Below the pieces are notes generated by a model. That model was not told where the DNA came from. It worked only from the letters and a program-made list of their open reading frames with translations, and did not search any database. Position numbers and translations under genes: made by a program. This document shows, one piece after another, positions 1-6,222 of a stretch of DNA of 8,079 nt. Each line of letters opens with the position of its first letter. The stretch's first letter is position 1. This DNA is from Flavobacteriales bacterium. GTDB taxonomy: Bacteria; Bacteroidota; Bacteroidia; Flavobacteriales_D; SKUL01. The stretch is taken from contig SKUL01000111.1 of assembly GCA_007129985.1 (NCBI GenBank), positions 1-8,079 of the forward strand, read 5' to 3'.

Positions 1-828
1 GTTGAACTCACCTTTAATGTGTCGCCTGATTTTATCCAGACGAACAACCGCACCACCATGCGGCAGGAGTTTTACAGCCACTATGCCTACGATGATGGTT
101 CGCCGGAACGTGCCTATTCAGTAACACTGGTGGGTAGCCGTACTGCGATGCGTTACGTGAATACCATGCCTGATAGCCTGATTGGACTCATGATTTGGTT
201 TGAAGCCATCAACGAGCAGCCTGGCGATTTTTCGTTTTTCCCAACCGTATGGGAGGCCTCAGGTACCGGTATACCCGGCGAGGAAATCGTGCAAGGCCTT
301 TGGGAGGGAGTCACCTTTGAGCCGGATACTGTATATGGCTGGCGCCTATATAGATTCCTCGAACCTGTTTTCCTCCCCGAAGGGGCTTTCTTTGTGGGTA
401 CTGTGCAAACCATACCCGAGGGTTTAAAAATCGGACTTGACTACAACAGCTCCTACAACCAGGGTAACCTCTTTTATTTCTCCAATCCAAATGGAATGTG
501 GTTGCCCAGCAGCTCACCGGGTACCTTGATGGTGCGACCTGTATTCCAAAGTTCCAATATAGGTCCGCTTAGCGATGAGCTCACGCCTTGGGAAGACGCG
601 CAAATTTTTCCCAATCCTGCCTCAGATGTGCTTTTTGTTGACCCGGGAAGCTACCTGAAACCCGCCATCGCGGAGGTGTACAACCTCACCGGACAGATGG
701 TACAACGCTCTTCAATATTAGGGCAAACGGCCATAGACACCAATCAACTGCCCGCCGGAATGTATGTGCTGCGACTTGCGGAGCAGGAGGGAGGGGTACA
801 ACGCAGCTTTAAATTTGTGAAGCGGTGA
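1..828 (+). CDS. T9SS-exported protein, C-terminal part (5' end outside window)
   Basis: The frame is open from the first base, so this is the last 275 residues of a longer protein. A GTG codon at 19 is internal rather than a convincing start. Residues about 20-185 form a beta-rich region with repeated aromatic and glycine positions (YAYDDGSPE, FFVGTVQ, MVRPVF), which I read as a beta-sandwich-like module of unassigned function. The last about 74 residues (roughly 202-275) are a T9SS type A sorting domain: IFPNPASD, then VYNLTGQMV, LPAGMYVLRL and a basic end, KFVKR. In this family the domain directs export through the type IX machinery and is normally cleaved at the cell surface. The product is therefore inferred to be surface-attached or secreted. 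The TGA stop overlaps the GTG start of the downstream pseudouridine synthase (GTGA). The export signal is strong; the function is not known. Confidence 0.88.
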   Translation, partial: VELTFNVSPDFIQTNNRTTMRQEFYSHYAYDDGSPERAYSVTLVGSRTAMRYVNTMPDSLIGLMIWFEAINEQPGDFSFFPTVWEASGTGIPGEEIVQGLWEGVTFEPDTVYGWRLYRFLEPVFLPEGAFFVGTVQTIPEGLKIGLDYNSSYNQGNLFYFSNPNGMWLPSSSPGTLMVRPVFQSSNIGPLSDELTPWEDAQIFPNPASDVLFVDPGSYLKPAIAEVYNLTGQMVQRSSILGQTAIDTNQLPAGMYVLRLAEQEGGVQRSFKFVKR

Positions 829-1868
829 GCGAGCACCTTGACGAAGAAGACGATATTCAGGGCGAACAGGAGCTCTTTGAACATTATCGCTACGTTGCCG
901 ACAAAGGTCAGGAGGCGCTGCGCATAGACAAGTTTCTGATGGATCGTATCCCCAATACGTCAAGAAACAAGATTCAAGTTGCGGCGCACAATGGCAATAT
1001 CCACGTTGGTGGCCACACGGTAAAACCCAACTACAAGGTAAAGCCGGGCGATGAAATCTCCATCGTGCTTCCCTATCCCGTTCGGGTGCTGGAGCTCATA
1101 CCCGAGAATATTCCCATCGAAATCGTGTATGAAGACGACCAATTTGTGATTGTAAACAAGGAAGCCGGCATGGTGGTACATCCCGGTTATGGAAACTACA
1201 CAGGAACCTTGGTCAACGCGCTGATTTACCATTTCGATAATCTTCCCGGAGGAAACAGTGAGCATGGTCCGCGACCCGGCCTTGTGCACCGCCTCGATAA
1301 GCTGACCACCGGTTTGATGGTGGTTGCCAAAACCGAACACGCCCAAACCCATCTGGCAGGTCAGTTTTATAATCGCACCACGGCTCGCACCTACAATGCC
1401 TTGGTTTGGGGTGATTTGCCCGACGAAGGAACTATTGAAGGACACATTGGTCGAAGCCTCAAAAACCGCAAGGTGATGGATGTGTTTCCCGACGGCGAAT
1501 ATGGCAGACACGCCATCACCTACTACAAAACCCTGGATCGATTCGGGTATGTGTCACTCGTTGAATGTAAGCTGGAAACCGGCCGAACGCACCAGATTCG
1601 CGTGCATTTCAAACATATCGGGCACCCCTTGTTTGGCGACATGGAATACGGTGGAGATAAAATCCTGAAAGGAACCACCTTTACCAAGTACAAGCAGTTT
1701 ATCCAGAATTGTTTTCAGATTCTTCCGCGTCAGGCGCTGCACGCTCGGACACTTGGCCTCACGCATCCCACCACGGGCAAATGGATGGAGTTTCATTCGG
1801 AGTTACCGGCCGATATGACGGAGCTGCTGGAGAAATGGCGCATGTACGTGGCTTCCCGCAAAGAATAG
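825..1868 (+). CDS. rluD: RluA/RluD-family 23S rRNA pseudouridine synthase
   Basis: This 347-residue cytoplasmic enzyme isomerises uridine to pseudouridine in RNA; RluD-type members act on helix 69 of 23S rRNA. An acidic N-terminal extension (1-25) precedes an S4 RNA-binding domain (about 31-90, starting LRIDKFLMDRIP). The catalytic domain follows, with the HRLD motif at 155-158 (Asp158 is the expected nucleophile), the GRTHQIRVH motif at 253-261 and RQALHA at 302-307. Length and motif order are normal for the family. The segment after HRLDK reads LTTGLMVVAK, where many relatives have D-T/S-S-GLLVVAK, a mild variation next to the nucleophile. The GTG start at 825 overlaps the previous stop by 4 bases, which suggests translational coupling. 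The family is secure; the exact target position (RluD versus a paralogue) is inferred from Bacteroidota-like sequence features. Confidence 0.93.
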   Translation: MSEHLDEEDDIQGEQELFEHYRYVADKGQEALRIDKFLMDRIPNTSRNKIQVAAHNGNIHVGGHTVKPNYKVKPGDEISIVLPYPVRVLELIPENIPIEIVYEDDQFVIVNKEAGMVVHPGYGNYTGTLVNALIYHFDNLPGGNSEHGPRPGLVHRLDKLTTGLMVVAKTEHAQTHLAGQFYNRTTARTYNALVWGDLPDEGTIEGHIGRSLKNRKVMDVFPDGEYGRHAITYYKTLDRFGYVSLVECKLETGRTHQIRVHFKHIGHPLFGDMEYGGDKILKGTTFTKYKQFIQNCFQILPRQALHARTLGLTHPTTGKWMEFHSELPADMTELLEKWRMYVASRKE

Positions 1869-1874
1869 CTTTGC
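1858..1874. other. Small inverted repeat spanning the rluD stop codon
   Basis: Arms GCAAAG (1858-1863) and CTTTGC (1869-1874) flank a 5-base loop, AATAG, that contains the TAG stop of the synthase gene. It sits exactly at the junction of two convergent genes and could fold in transcripts from either strand. No T-tract follows on either strand, so it is not a standard intrinsic terminator. A six-pair stem may also be chance. Any role as a weak two-way terminator is inference. Confidence 0.3.
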
Positions 1875-1877
1875 AGA

Positions 1878-2339
1878 CTATTTCCAAAATTCATCTTCCC
1901 ATATAGGACAAGAGGAAGAGTCGTCTTCGTTGATGTTAATCTCGCTCAATATTACTTCAGAAACCACCCGTTGAATTTCCTGGAATAGGACGCGCTCCTC
2001 AAAGCGAATGTGCTGCTCCAAATCATCGGCAGTGTGGTTCAGAATGGAAGCGTCAGCGGTCGGGTGACCGAACAATTGCCTCAAACGCTCATGTTCATTC
2101 AGTGCTTGCTGAACCAGTGCATTGGAGGTTGTCAGCAAAGGAAAAATCTGCTTTTCTTCTTCTATGAAGTGCGCGTGTAGATGATGCTCCCAAAACCAAT
2201 CGGCATAGGCTTTTACTCGTTCGGGTGACACACCGTGTTGCAATCCTTTTCTGATTTTCCAGCAAAGCAGCAGACCATGATGGTGGTCGCGGCTGAGGGG
2301 TTGTAGCGCAATATGGCGCTTAAGAGGTTTGGTTTTCAT
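1878..2339 (-). CDS. Hemerythrin-like HHE cation-binding domain protein
   Basis: This 153-residue soluble protein is a four-helix bundle of the hemerythrin/HHE family, which binds a di-iron or related metal centre and is linked to oxygen, nitric oxide or iron handling. Candidate ligands occur in the expected order: H19-H20-H21 after SRD, H53/H57 with E60-E62 (HAHFIEEEKQIFP), H83 (NEHERL), and H110 with E114-E115 (QHIRFEERVLF). The tail (128-153) is acidic and ends with a lone cysteine and tryptophans. The frame stays open upstream to a TTG at 2465, but the ATG at 2339 is chosen: family similarity starts at KRHIALQPLSRDHH, and the extension would run through the promoter and operator of the divergent TetR gene. 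The stop lies 9 bases from that of the convergent synthase gene. The ligand that is sensed or stored is not known. Confidence 0.88.
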   Translation of the reverse strand: MKTKPLKRHIALQPLSRDHHHGLLLCWKIRKGLQHGVSPERVKAYADWFWEHHLHAHFIEEEKQIFPLLTTSNALVQQALNEHERLRQLFGHPTADASILNHTADDLEQHIRFEERVLFQEIQRVVSEVILSEININEDDSSSCPIWEDEFWK

Positions 2340-2347
2340 GAGAATCA

Positions 2348-2355
2348 CAAATTTA
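2348..2355 (-). promoter_or_regulatory. Putative -7 element for the hemerythrin-like gene
   Basis: On the minus strand this reads TAAATTTG, a match to the Bacteroidota -7 consensus TAnnTTTG. Only 8 bases separate it from the ATG at 2339, so a start site at the usual distance would give an almost leaderless mRNA. I see no TTG -33 element at the usual spacing. A weaker alternative, TAACATTTG with one extra spacer base (minus strand, 2396-2404), would give a normal leader of around 50 bases. Confidence 0.4.
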
Positions 2356-2441
2356 ACAAGCCTTGCCGGACGGCGTTGGAACCCTTCGGTTTTCTCAAAT
2401 GTTAAAATGTGATAAACGCATACAGGACGCGAAACATGTTC

Positions 2442-2449
2442 TACTTTTG
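2442..2449 (+). promoter_or_regulatory. Putative -7 element of the TetR/exporter operon
   Basis: TACTTTTG matches the Bacteroidota -7 consensus TAnnTTTG and lies 32 bases before the ATG of the TetR gene, which leaves a leader of about 25-30 bases. No clear TTG -33 element is seen at the usual distance. The element overlaps the left arm of the inverted repeat at 2446-2466, so a bound repressor would block it. The same octamer occurs in front of the CoA-transferase gene. Confidence 0.55.
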
Positions 2450-2474
2450 CGAGTAATAATCGCAAACTGCGAAT
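2446..2474. promoter_or_regulatory. Candidate TetR operator with three TGCGA half-sites
   Basis: TTTGCGA (2446-2452) and TCGCAAA (2460-2466) form a perfect 7-base inverted repeat with a 7-base AT-rich spacer. A third half-site, TGCGA (2468-2472), pairs with TCGCA (2460-2464) across a 3-base spacer, so two palindromes share the middle half-site. The block covers the end of the -7 element, the expected transcription start and most of the leader of the TetR gene. TetR-family repressors commonly bind such repeats in their own promoters. The repeat is seen directly; its use by this regulator is inferred. It could also affect the divergent hemerythrin-like gene about 107 bases away. Confidence 0.6.
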
Positions 2475-2481
2475 TAGCCTT

Positions 2482-3165
2482 ATGCCAAATCAATTAACTC
2501 ACGTAAGAATCGCAGTGCATCCCAAGGTGTATGTAAAAGACCCGCTCAGCTCTGAGTTGGGCGAGCAGATTCTCACCACCTCGCTTCAAATGATTGACGA
2601 ATTGGGTCTTGAGCAATTCACATTCAGGAAGCTTGCAGCACGCATCGGAACCACCGAAAGTGCCGTGTACCGGTATTTTGAGAACAAGCACAAACTACTT
2701 CTTTACTTTATGACGTGGTATTGGGGGTGGCTTGAGTATCAATTGGCTTTTGGTACAGTGAATATTAACGATGCATCAGAAAGATTGGAGCGTGCCATCA
2801 GGATTATCACTGCACCTTCGCGCATCGGAGTCAACCAGCTTTTTGATGAAGACCTGCTGATGCGCGTTGTTGTTGCGGAATCTCCCAAGGCCTATCTAAC
2901 CAAACAAGTTGATGATGAAAACAAGGAGGGCTTTTTTATTGGTTTGAAGCAGGTTGCGTCGCGTGTGAGCGATATGATTAAAGAGGTAGCCCCAAAGTAT
3001 CCGAATGCAAAATCGCTGTCGTCACTGGTATTGCAGTCCCACCTCGATGAGCGATTTTTCCACGAGCACCTTCCTTCACTGTCAGACACCAAAAACGACG
3101 CTGACAACATGTGCCGATTTTTTAGCGATTTAATTTTTAACACCATCAAACCATGGAGCAAATGA
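2482..3165 (+). CDS. TetR/AcrR-family transcriptional regulator
   Basis: This 227-residue DNA-binding protein is the first gene of the export operon. Residues about 25-72 form the N-terminal three-helix DNA-binding domain, with the helix-turn-helix at about 46-66 (FTFRKLAARIGTTESAVYRYF), followed by ENKHKLL as is typical of TetR proteins. The rest is an all-helical ligand-binding and dimerisation domain without recognisable family detail; it contains aromatic stretches (MTWYWGWLEYQ) that may line a pocket. An N-terminal arm of about 20 residues precedes the HTH domain. The ATG at 2482 lies just after a strong inverted repeat, so autorepression relieved by a ligand, perhaps the exported compound, is the simplest model. 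The stop overlaps the start of the ABC gene. The family is secure; the effector is unknown. Confidence 0.92.
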   Translation: MPNQLTHVRIAVHPKVYVKDPLSSELGEQILTTSLQMIDELGLEQFTFRKLAARIGTTESAVYRYFENKHKLLLYFMTWYWGWLEYQLAFGTVNINDASERLERAIRIITAPSRIGVNQLFDEDLLMRVVVAESPKAYLTKQVDDENKEGFFIGLKQVASRVSDMIKEVAPKYPNAKSLSSLVLQSHLDERFFHEHLPSLSDTKNDADNMCRFFSDLIFNTIKPWSK

Positions 3166-4871
3166 GCCAAGCCAAACGGGCGCTGAACAGGCTCCAGCGT
3201 TTATTAATCACCGAAAGCAAGATCATTTATCTGATCCTGTTCTATGCTATGCTGAACGGAGTGATAATCCTTACGCTTCCGTTGGGTATTCAGGCCATTA
3301 TCAACTACATCATGGGTGGTCGGGTGAGCACCTCATGGGTTATTCTGATCATTATCGTGATGGCTGGTCTTGTGCTTTCAGGCATTATACAGATTGCCCA
3401 GATGAAGATGACGGAGCGCCTTCAACAACGGATTTTTGCGAAATCCTCTTTTGAACTGGCCCTGCGCATACCGCGTATTAAGTTGGGGTCGATGCAAAAT
3501 CGCTACGCTCCCGAAATGGTTAACCAGTTTTTTGACACGGTAACCTTGCAAAAGGGGCTGTCCAAGTTGTTGGTTGATTATCCTACAGCCGCACTCCAGA
3601 TTATTTTTGGTCTCATTCTCATTTCCATCTACCACCCGGTTTTTGTATTTTTCTCTTTTGGGGTGCTTGTTCTCATCTATTTGATATTCAAATTTACAGG
3701 GCCCAGAGGAGTTGAAACCTCCTTAAAAGAATCGTCGCACAAGTATCAGGTAGCACATTGGCTCGAAGAGTTGGCGCGTACCATGGGTACGTTTAAACTG
3801 GCTGGTAAAACAAAACTGCCGTTGTTGCGGGTTGATAAGTTGGTGATGGGATACCTTGAGTACAGAAATAAACATTTCAGCATTTTGATTTTGCAGTATA
3901 AAACCATGGTAGCTTTCAAAGTGCTCGTGGTGGTGTCGCTGCTTATTATCGGAAGCCTTCTTTTGATTCAAAATGAAATCAGTATTGGGCAGTTTGTTGC
4001 CGCTGAGATTATCATTATATTGATTATGAATTCAATAGAAAAAATAATTGTGGGCCTCGAAACCGTTTACGACACATTGACCTCTATTGAGAAACTTGGA
4101 GCACTCACGGATTTGCCCCTTGAAGATGAGAACACAACACTACCGGTCTATCCTGCCAACCAATTTGGCTTCGGTATAGTTGTTGAAAATCTGCGATTTC
4201 GCTATCCGTCTACAAGAGATCTGGTCATCAACCACTTGTCCTTACGAGTTTTGGCAGGTGAGAAAATTGTACTCATTGGTACGGTTGGAAGTGGAAAGAG
4301 TACGCTCATGCAGCTTCTTATGGGATTTTATGAAGATTACGAAGGGTTGATTTCATACAATGGTTTGTCGTTAGGCACACTCCGTCTTGATCAGTTGCGA
4401 AAAGATGTTGGCGATAATGTTTGGCAGGAACACATTTTTCAAGGTTCATTGAGAGAAAACCTTACAATGGGTAATTCAGACATAACTGATGATGACGTGC
4501 TTGAAGCCATTGCACATGTAGGTCTCAGTGATCAGGTTACCCTTCTGCCAAATGGTTTAGATACTCAGCTTTATCCCGGTGGAATAAAACTTCCCGGAAC
4601 TGTCTCCAAGAAAATTATTTTGGCTCGTAGTATCATCGGAAAGCCGCGCATGCTTTTGCTGGATCTGGAGGTCGACTTCCTAAAAAGTGATGAGCGTGAG
4701 AAGCTGTATAACCACGTTTTCTCGCAGCCATTTACAATGATTGCGGCTACCACAGATTCTGAATTTATGCAGCGAGCAGACAGAATCGTTTTTATGACCA
4801 GGGGAAACATAGCATTTGAAGGAAATTACGAACAATTTATGCAATCGCCTTATGCTGAATCTATCAGATAA
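3153..4871 (+). CDS. ABC exporter, fused membrane and (degenerate) ATPase domains
   Basis: This 572-residue inner-membrane protein has about six membrane segments (roughly 23-50, 61-82, two within 143-180, 252-272, 282-303) followed by a nucleotide-binding domain (about 340-572). There is no N-terminal C39 peptidase domain. Walker A is intact (GTVGSGKST, 376-384), as are the A-loop tyrosine (Y351) and the Walker B aspartate (D504). Other catalytic motifs deviate: Trp424 sits at the Q-loop glutamine in an ungapped alignment, LPGTV (480-484) replaces LSGGQ, Leu505 replaces the catalytic glutamate, DFLK replaces the D-loop SALD, and Thr534 replaces the H-loop histidine. The following KKIILARSII helix is normal. 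The frame is intact, so it is not an obvious pseudogene. An ATG at 3162 (ATGA overlap with the TetR stop) is an equally good start, 3 residues shorter. It pairs with the adaptor and channel encoded next. Confidence 0.88.
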   Translation: MEQMSQAKRALNRLQRLLITESKIIYLILFYAMLNGVIILTLPLGIQAIINYIMGGRVSTSWVILIIIVMAGLVLSGIIQIAQMKMTERLQQRIFAKSSFELALRIPRIKLGSMQNRYAPEMVNQFFDTVTLQKGLSKLLVDYPTAALQIIFGLILISIYHPVFVFFSFGVLVLIYLIFKFTGPRGVETSLKESSHKYQVAHWLEELARTMGTFKLAGKTKLPLLRVDKLVMGYLEYRNKHFSILILQYKTMVAFKVLVVVSLLIIGSLLLIQNEISIGQFVAAEIIIILIMNSIEKIIVGLETVYDTLTSIEKLGALTDLPLEDENTTLPVYPANQFGFGIVVENLRFRYPSTRDLVINHLSLRVLAGEKIVLIGTVGSGKSTLMQLLMGFYEDYEGLISYNGLSLGTLRLDQLRKDVGDNVWQEHIFQGSLRENLTMGNSDITDDDVLEAIAHVGLSDQVTLLPNGLDTQLYPGGIKLPGTVSKKIILARSIIGKPRMLLLDLEVDFLKSDEREKLYNHVFSQPFTMIAATTDSEFMQRADRIVFMTRGNIAFEGNYEQFMQSPYAESIR

Positions 4872-6222
4872 CCGCATTGACCGCGAAGAGTATTGGACGG
4901 ATTACGAATGCCTGAAGCAGGTATCCAACATCGGTCGCCCTGTTCGTAGAATCAGGATTATGACGATCAGCCTGCTTTGCATGATTGCATTTTCATTTGT
5001 TCCTTGGACGCAAAATGTGCGTGTGGCAGGAAAACTCACCACACTGTATCCCGATCAACGCCCCCAAACCGTGCAAAACCTCATCCCGGGTCGAATTTCA
5101 AAATGGTATGTGCGCGAGGGAGATTTCGTGATGGCGGGCGACACCATCATACGCATTCAGGAGGTGGTTGATGCCTTTTTTGATCCCGAAATTATTGATC
5201 GTACCTCGCGACAAATTGAGGCCAAGAAAGGTGCAGCCATCAATTACAAGGAAAAAGCCGAAGCGCTGTCAGCCCAAATTGATGCCCTTACCAGAAACCT
5301 GAAAAACAAATTAGATCAGGCTCAGAACCGATATGTTCAGAGCAAACTGCAGGTTCAGGCCGATAGCATGGATGTGGAGGCGGGTAAAATTGACCTCACC
5401 ATCGCGCAGGAGCGGCTCAATCGAATGGAAGAACTTTTTGAGAAAGGTCTTAAATCACTGACAGATCTGGAGACCCGGCGCATAACCTTGCAGGAAACCA
5501 GAGCACGGATGGTGGGACTTGAAAACCGCTATGAAAGTAGTTTAAATGAGCTTGAGAATGCCATTATTGAGTTGGAGTCTGTTCAAAATGAGTTTGATGA
5601 AAAATTGAGCAAAGCTCGTTCCGACAGAAATTCAGCCCTCTCGGCGTTCTACAGTACTGAAAGTGACATTGCCAAAATGGAGAACCAATTGTCAAATATT
5701 CAGGTTCGGCAAACCAATTACTTCGTCACAGCTCCGCAAAGCGGCTATGTGACACAAGCGATTTCGGTTGGTTTGGGCGAGAACATCGCCGCCGGAACCC
5801 GCATTGTAAGTATCATGCCTGAGCGCTACGACCTCGCCACCGAAATGTACGTAACGCCTGTTGATTTCCCGCTGCTGCGACCCGGCAACAAAGTGCGGGT
5901 AATTTTTGACGGTTGGCCTGCCATCGTTTTCTCCGGTTGGCCGCGATTGAGCAACGGAACTTTTGGAGGGAAAATTCTGGCCATTGACAACTTCATTTCA
6001 CCCAACGGAAAATACCGCGTGCTGGTGGTGCCCGATCCTGATGAAGACCCGTGGCCCTTCGAATTGCGCGTTGGCTCAGGTGCCGATGGCATTCTGCTTC
6101 TCAAAGATGTTCCGCTGTGGTACGAGGTGTGGCGGCAACTTAATGGCTTCCCGCCTGATTACTATCGTCAGCTCGACGAGGCAAGGGAAATTTCTCTAAA
6201 TACAGGAGCCTCGAAAAAGTGA
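4852..6222 (+). CDS. HlyD-family periplasmic adaptor (membrane fusion protein)
   Basis: This 456-residue protein links the inner-membrane ABC protein to the outer-membrane channel. A cytoplasmic N-terminus is followed by one membrane anchor (about 33-53). Next come the first lipoyl half-motif (about 77-102, GRISKWYVREGDFVMAGDTI), a long coiled-coil hairpin (about 118-286), the second lipoyl half (about 289-323, APQSGYVTQAISVGLGENI) and a beta-barrel domain (about 332 on). The hairpin holds R191-x3-L195-x6-S202, matching the tip motif RxxxLxxxxxxS that contacts TolC-type channels. The ATG at 4852 is chosen because it begins MLNLSDN, as I expect for Bacteroidota relatives, and overlaps the ABC gene by 20 bases; a TTG at 4816 would extend it by 12 residues. 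The stop overlaps the next start (GTGA). Whether the system exports proteins or small molecules cannot be told from it. Confidence 0.92.
   Translation: MLNLSDNRIDREEYWTDYECLKQVSNIGRPVRRIRIMTISLLCMIAFSFVPWTQNVRVAGKLTTLYPDQRPQTVQNLIPGRISKWYVREGDFVMAGDTIIRIQEVVDAFFDPEIIDRTSRQIEAKKGAAINYKEKAEALSAQIDALTRNLKNKLDQAQNRYVQSKLQVQADSMDVEAGKIDLTIAQERLNRMEELFEKGLKSLTDLETRRITLQETRARMVGLENRYESSLNELENAIIELESVQNEFDEKLSKARSDRNSALSAFYSTESDIAKMENQLSNIQVRQTNYFVTAPQSGYVTQAISVGLGENIAAGTRIVSIMPERYDLATEMYVTPVDFPLLRPGNKVRVIFDGWPAIVFSGWPRLSNGTFGGKILAIDNFISPNGKYRVLVVPDPDEDPWPFELRVGSGADGILLLKDVPLWYEVWRQLNGFPPDYYRQLDEAREISLNTGASKK

Noticed and set aside
19..21. GTG at 19 as the real start of the first gene
   Set aside because: The same frame is open back to base 1 and there is no promoter or leader in the available 18 bases; the protein begins outside the window.
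960..1511. 183-residue minus-strand open frame within the pseudouridine synthase gene
   Set aside because: The sense strand carries intact S4 and catalytic motifs here; the antisense frame has no family features and is best explained by codon bias.
2340..2465. 42-residue N-terminal extension of the hemerythrin-like protein from a TTG start
   Set aside because: Family similarity begins at the internal ATG (2339), and the extension would run through both promoters and the candidate operator.
4816..4851. 12-residue extension of the HlyD-family adaptor from a TTG start
   Set aside because: It would enlarge the overlap with the ABC gene to 56 bases using a rare start; the ATG at 4852 gives an expected N-terminus and a short overlap.
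3153..4871. ABC gene as a pseudogene because of its missing catalytic residues
   Set aside because: The frame is full length with no stops or shifts, Walker A is intact, membrane segments are normal, and both ends overlap neighbouring genes as in a working operon.
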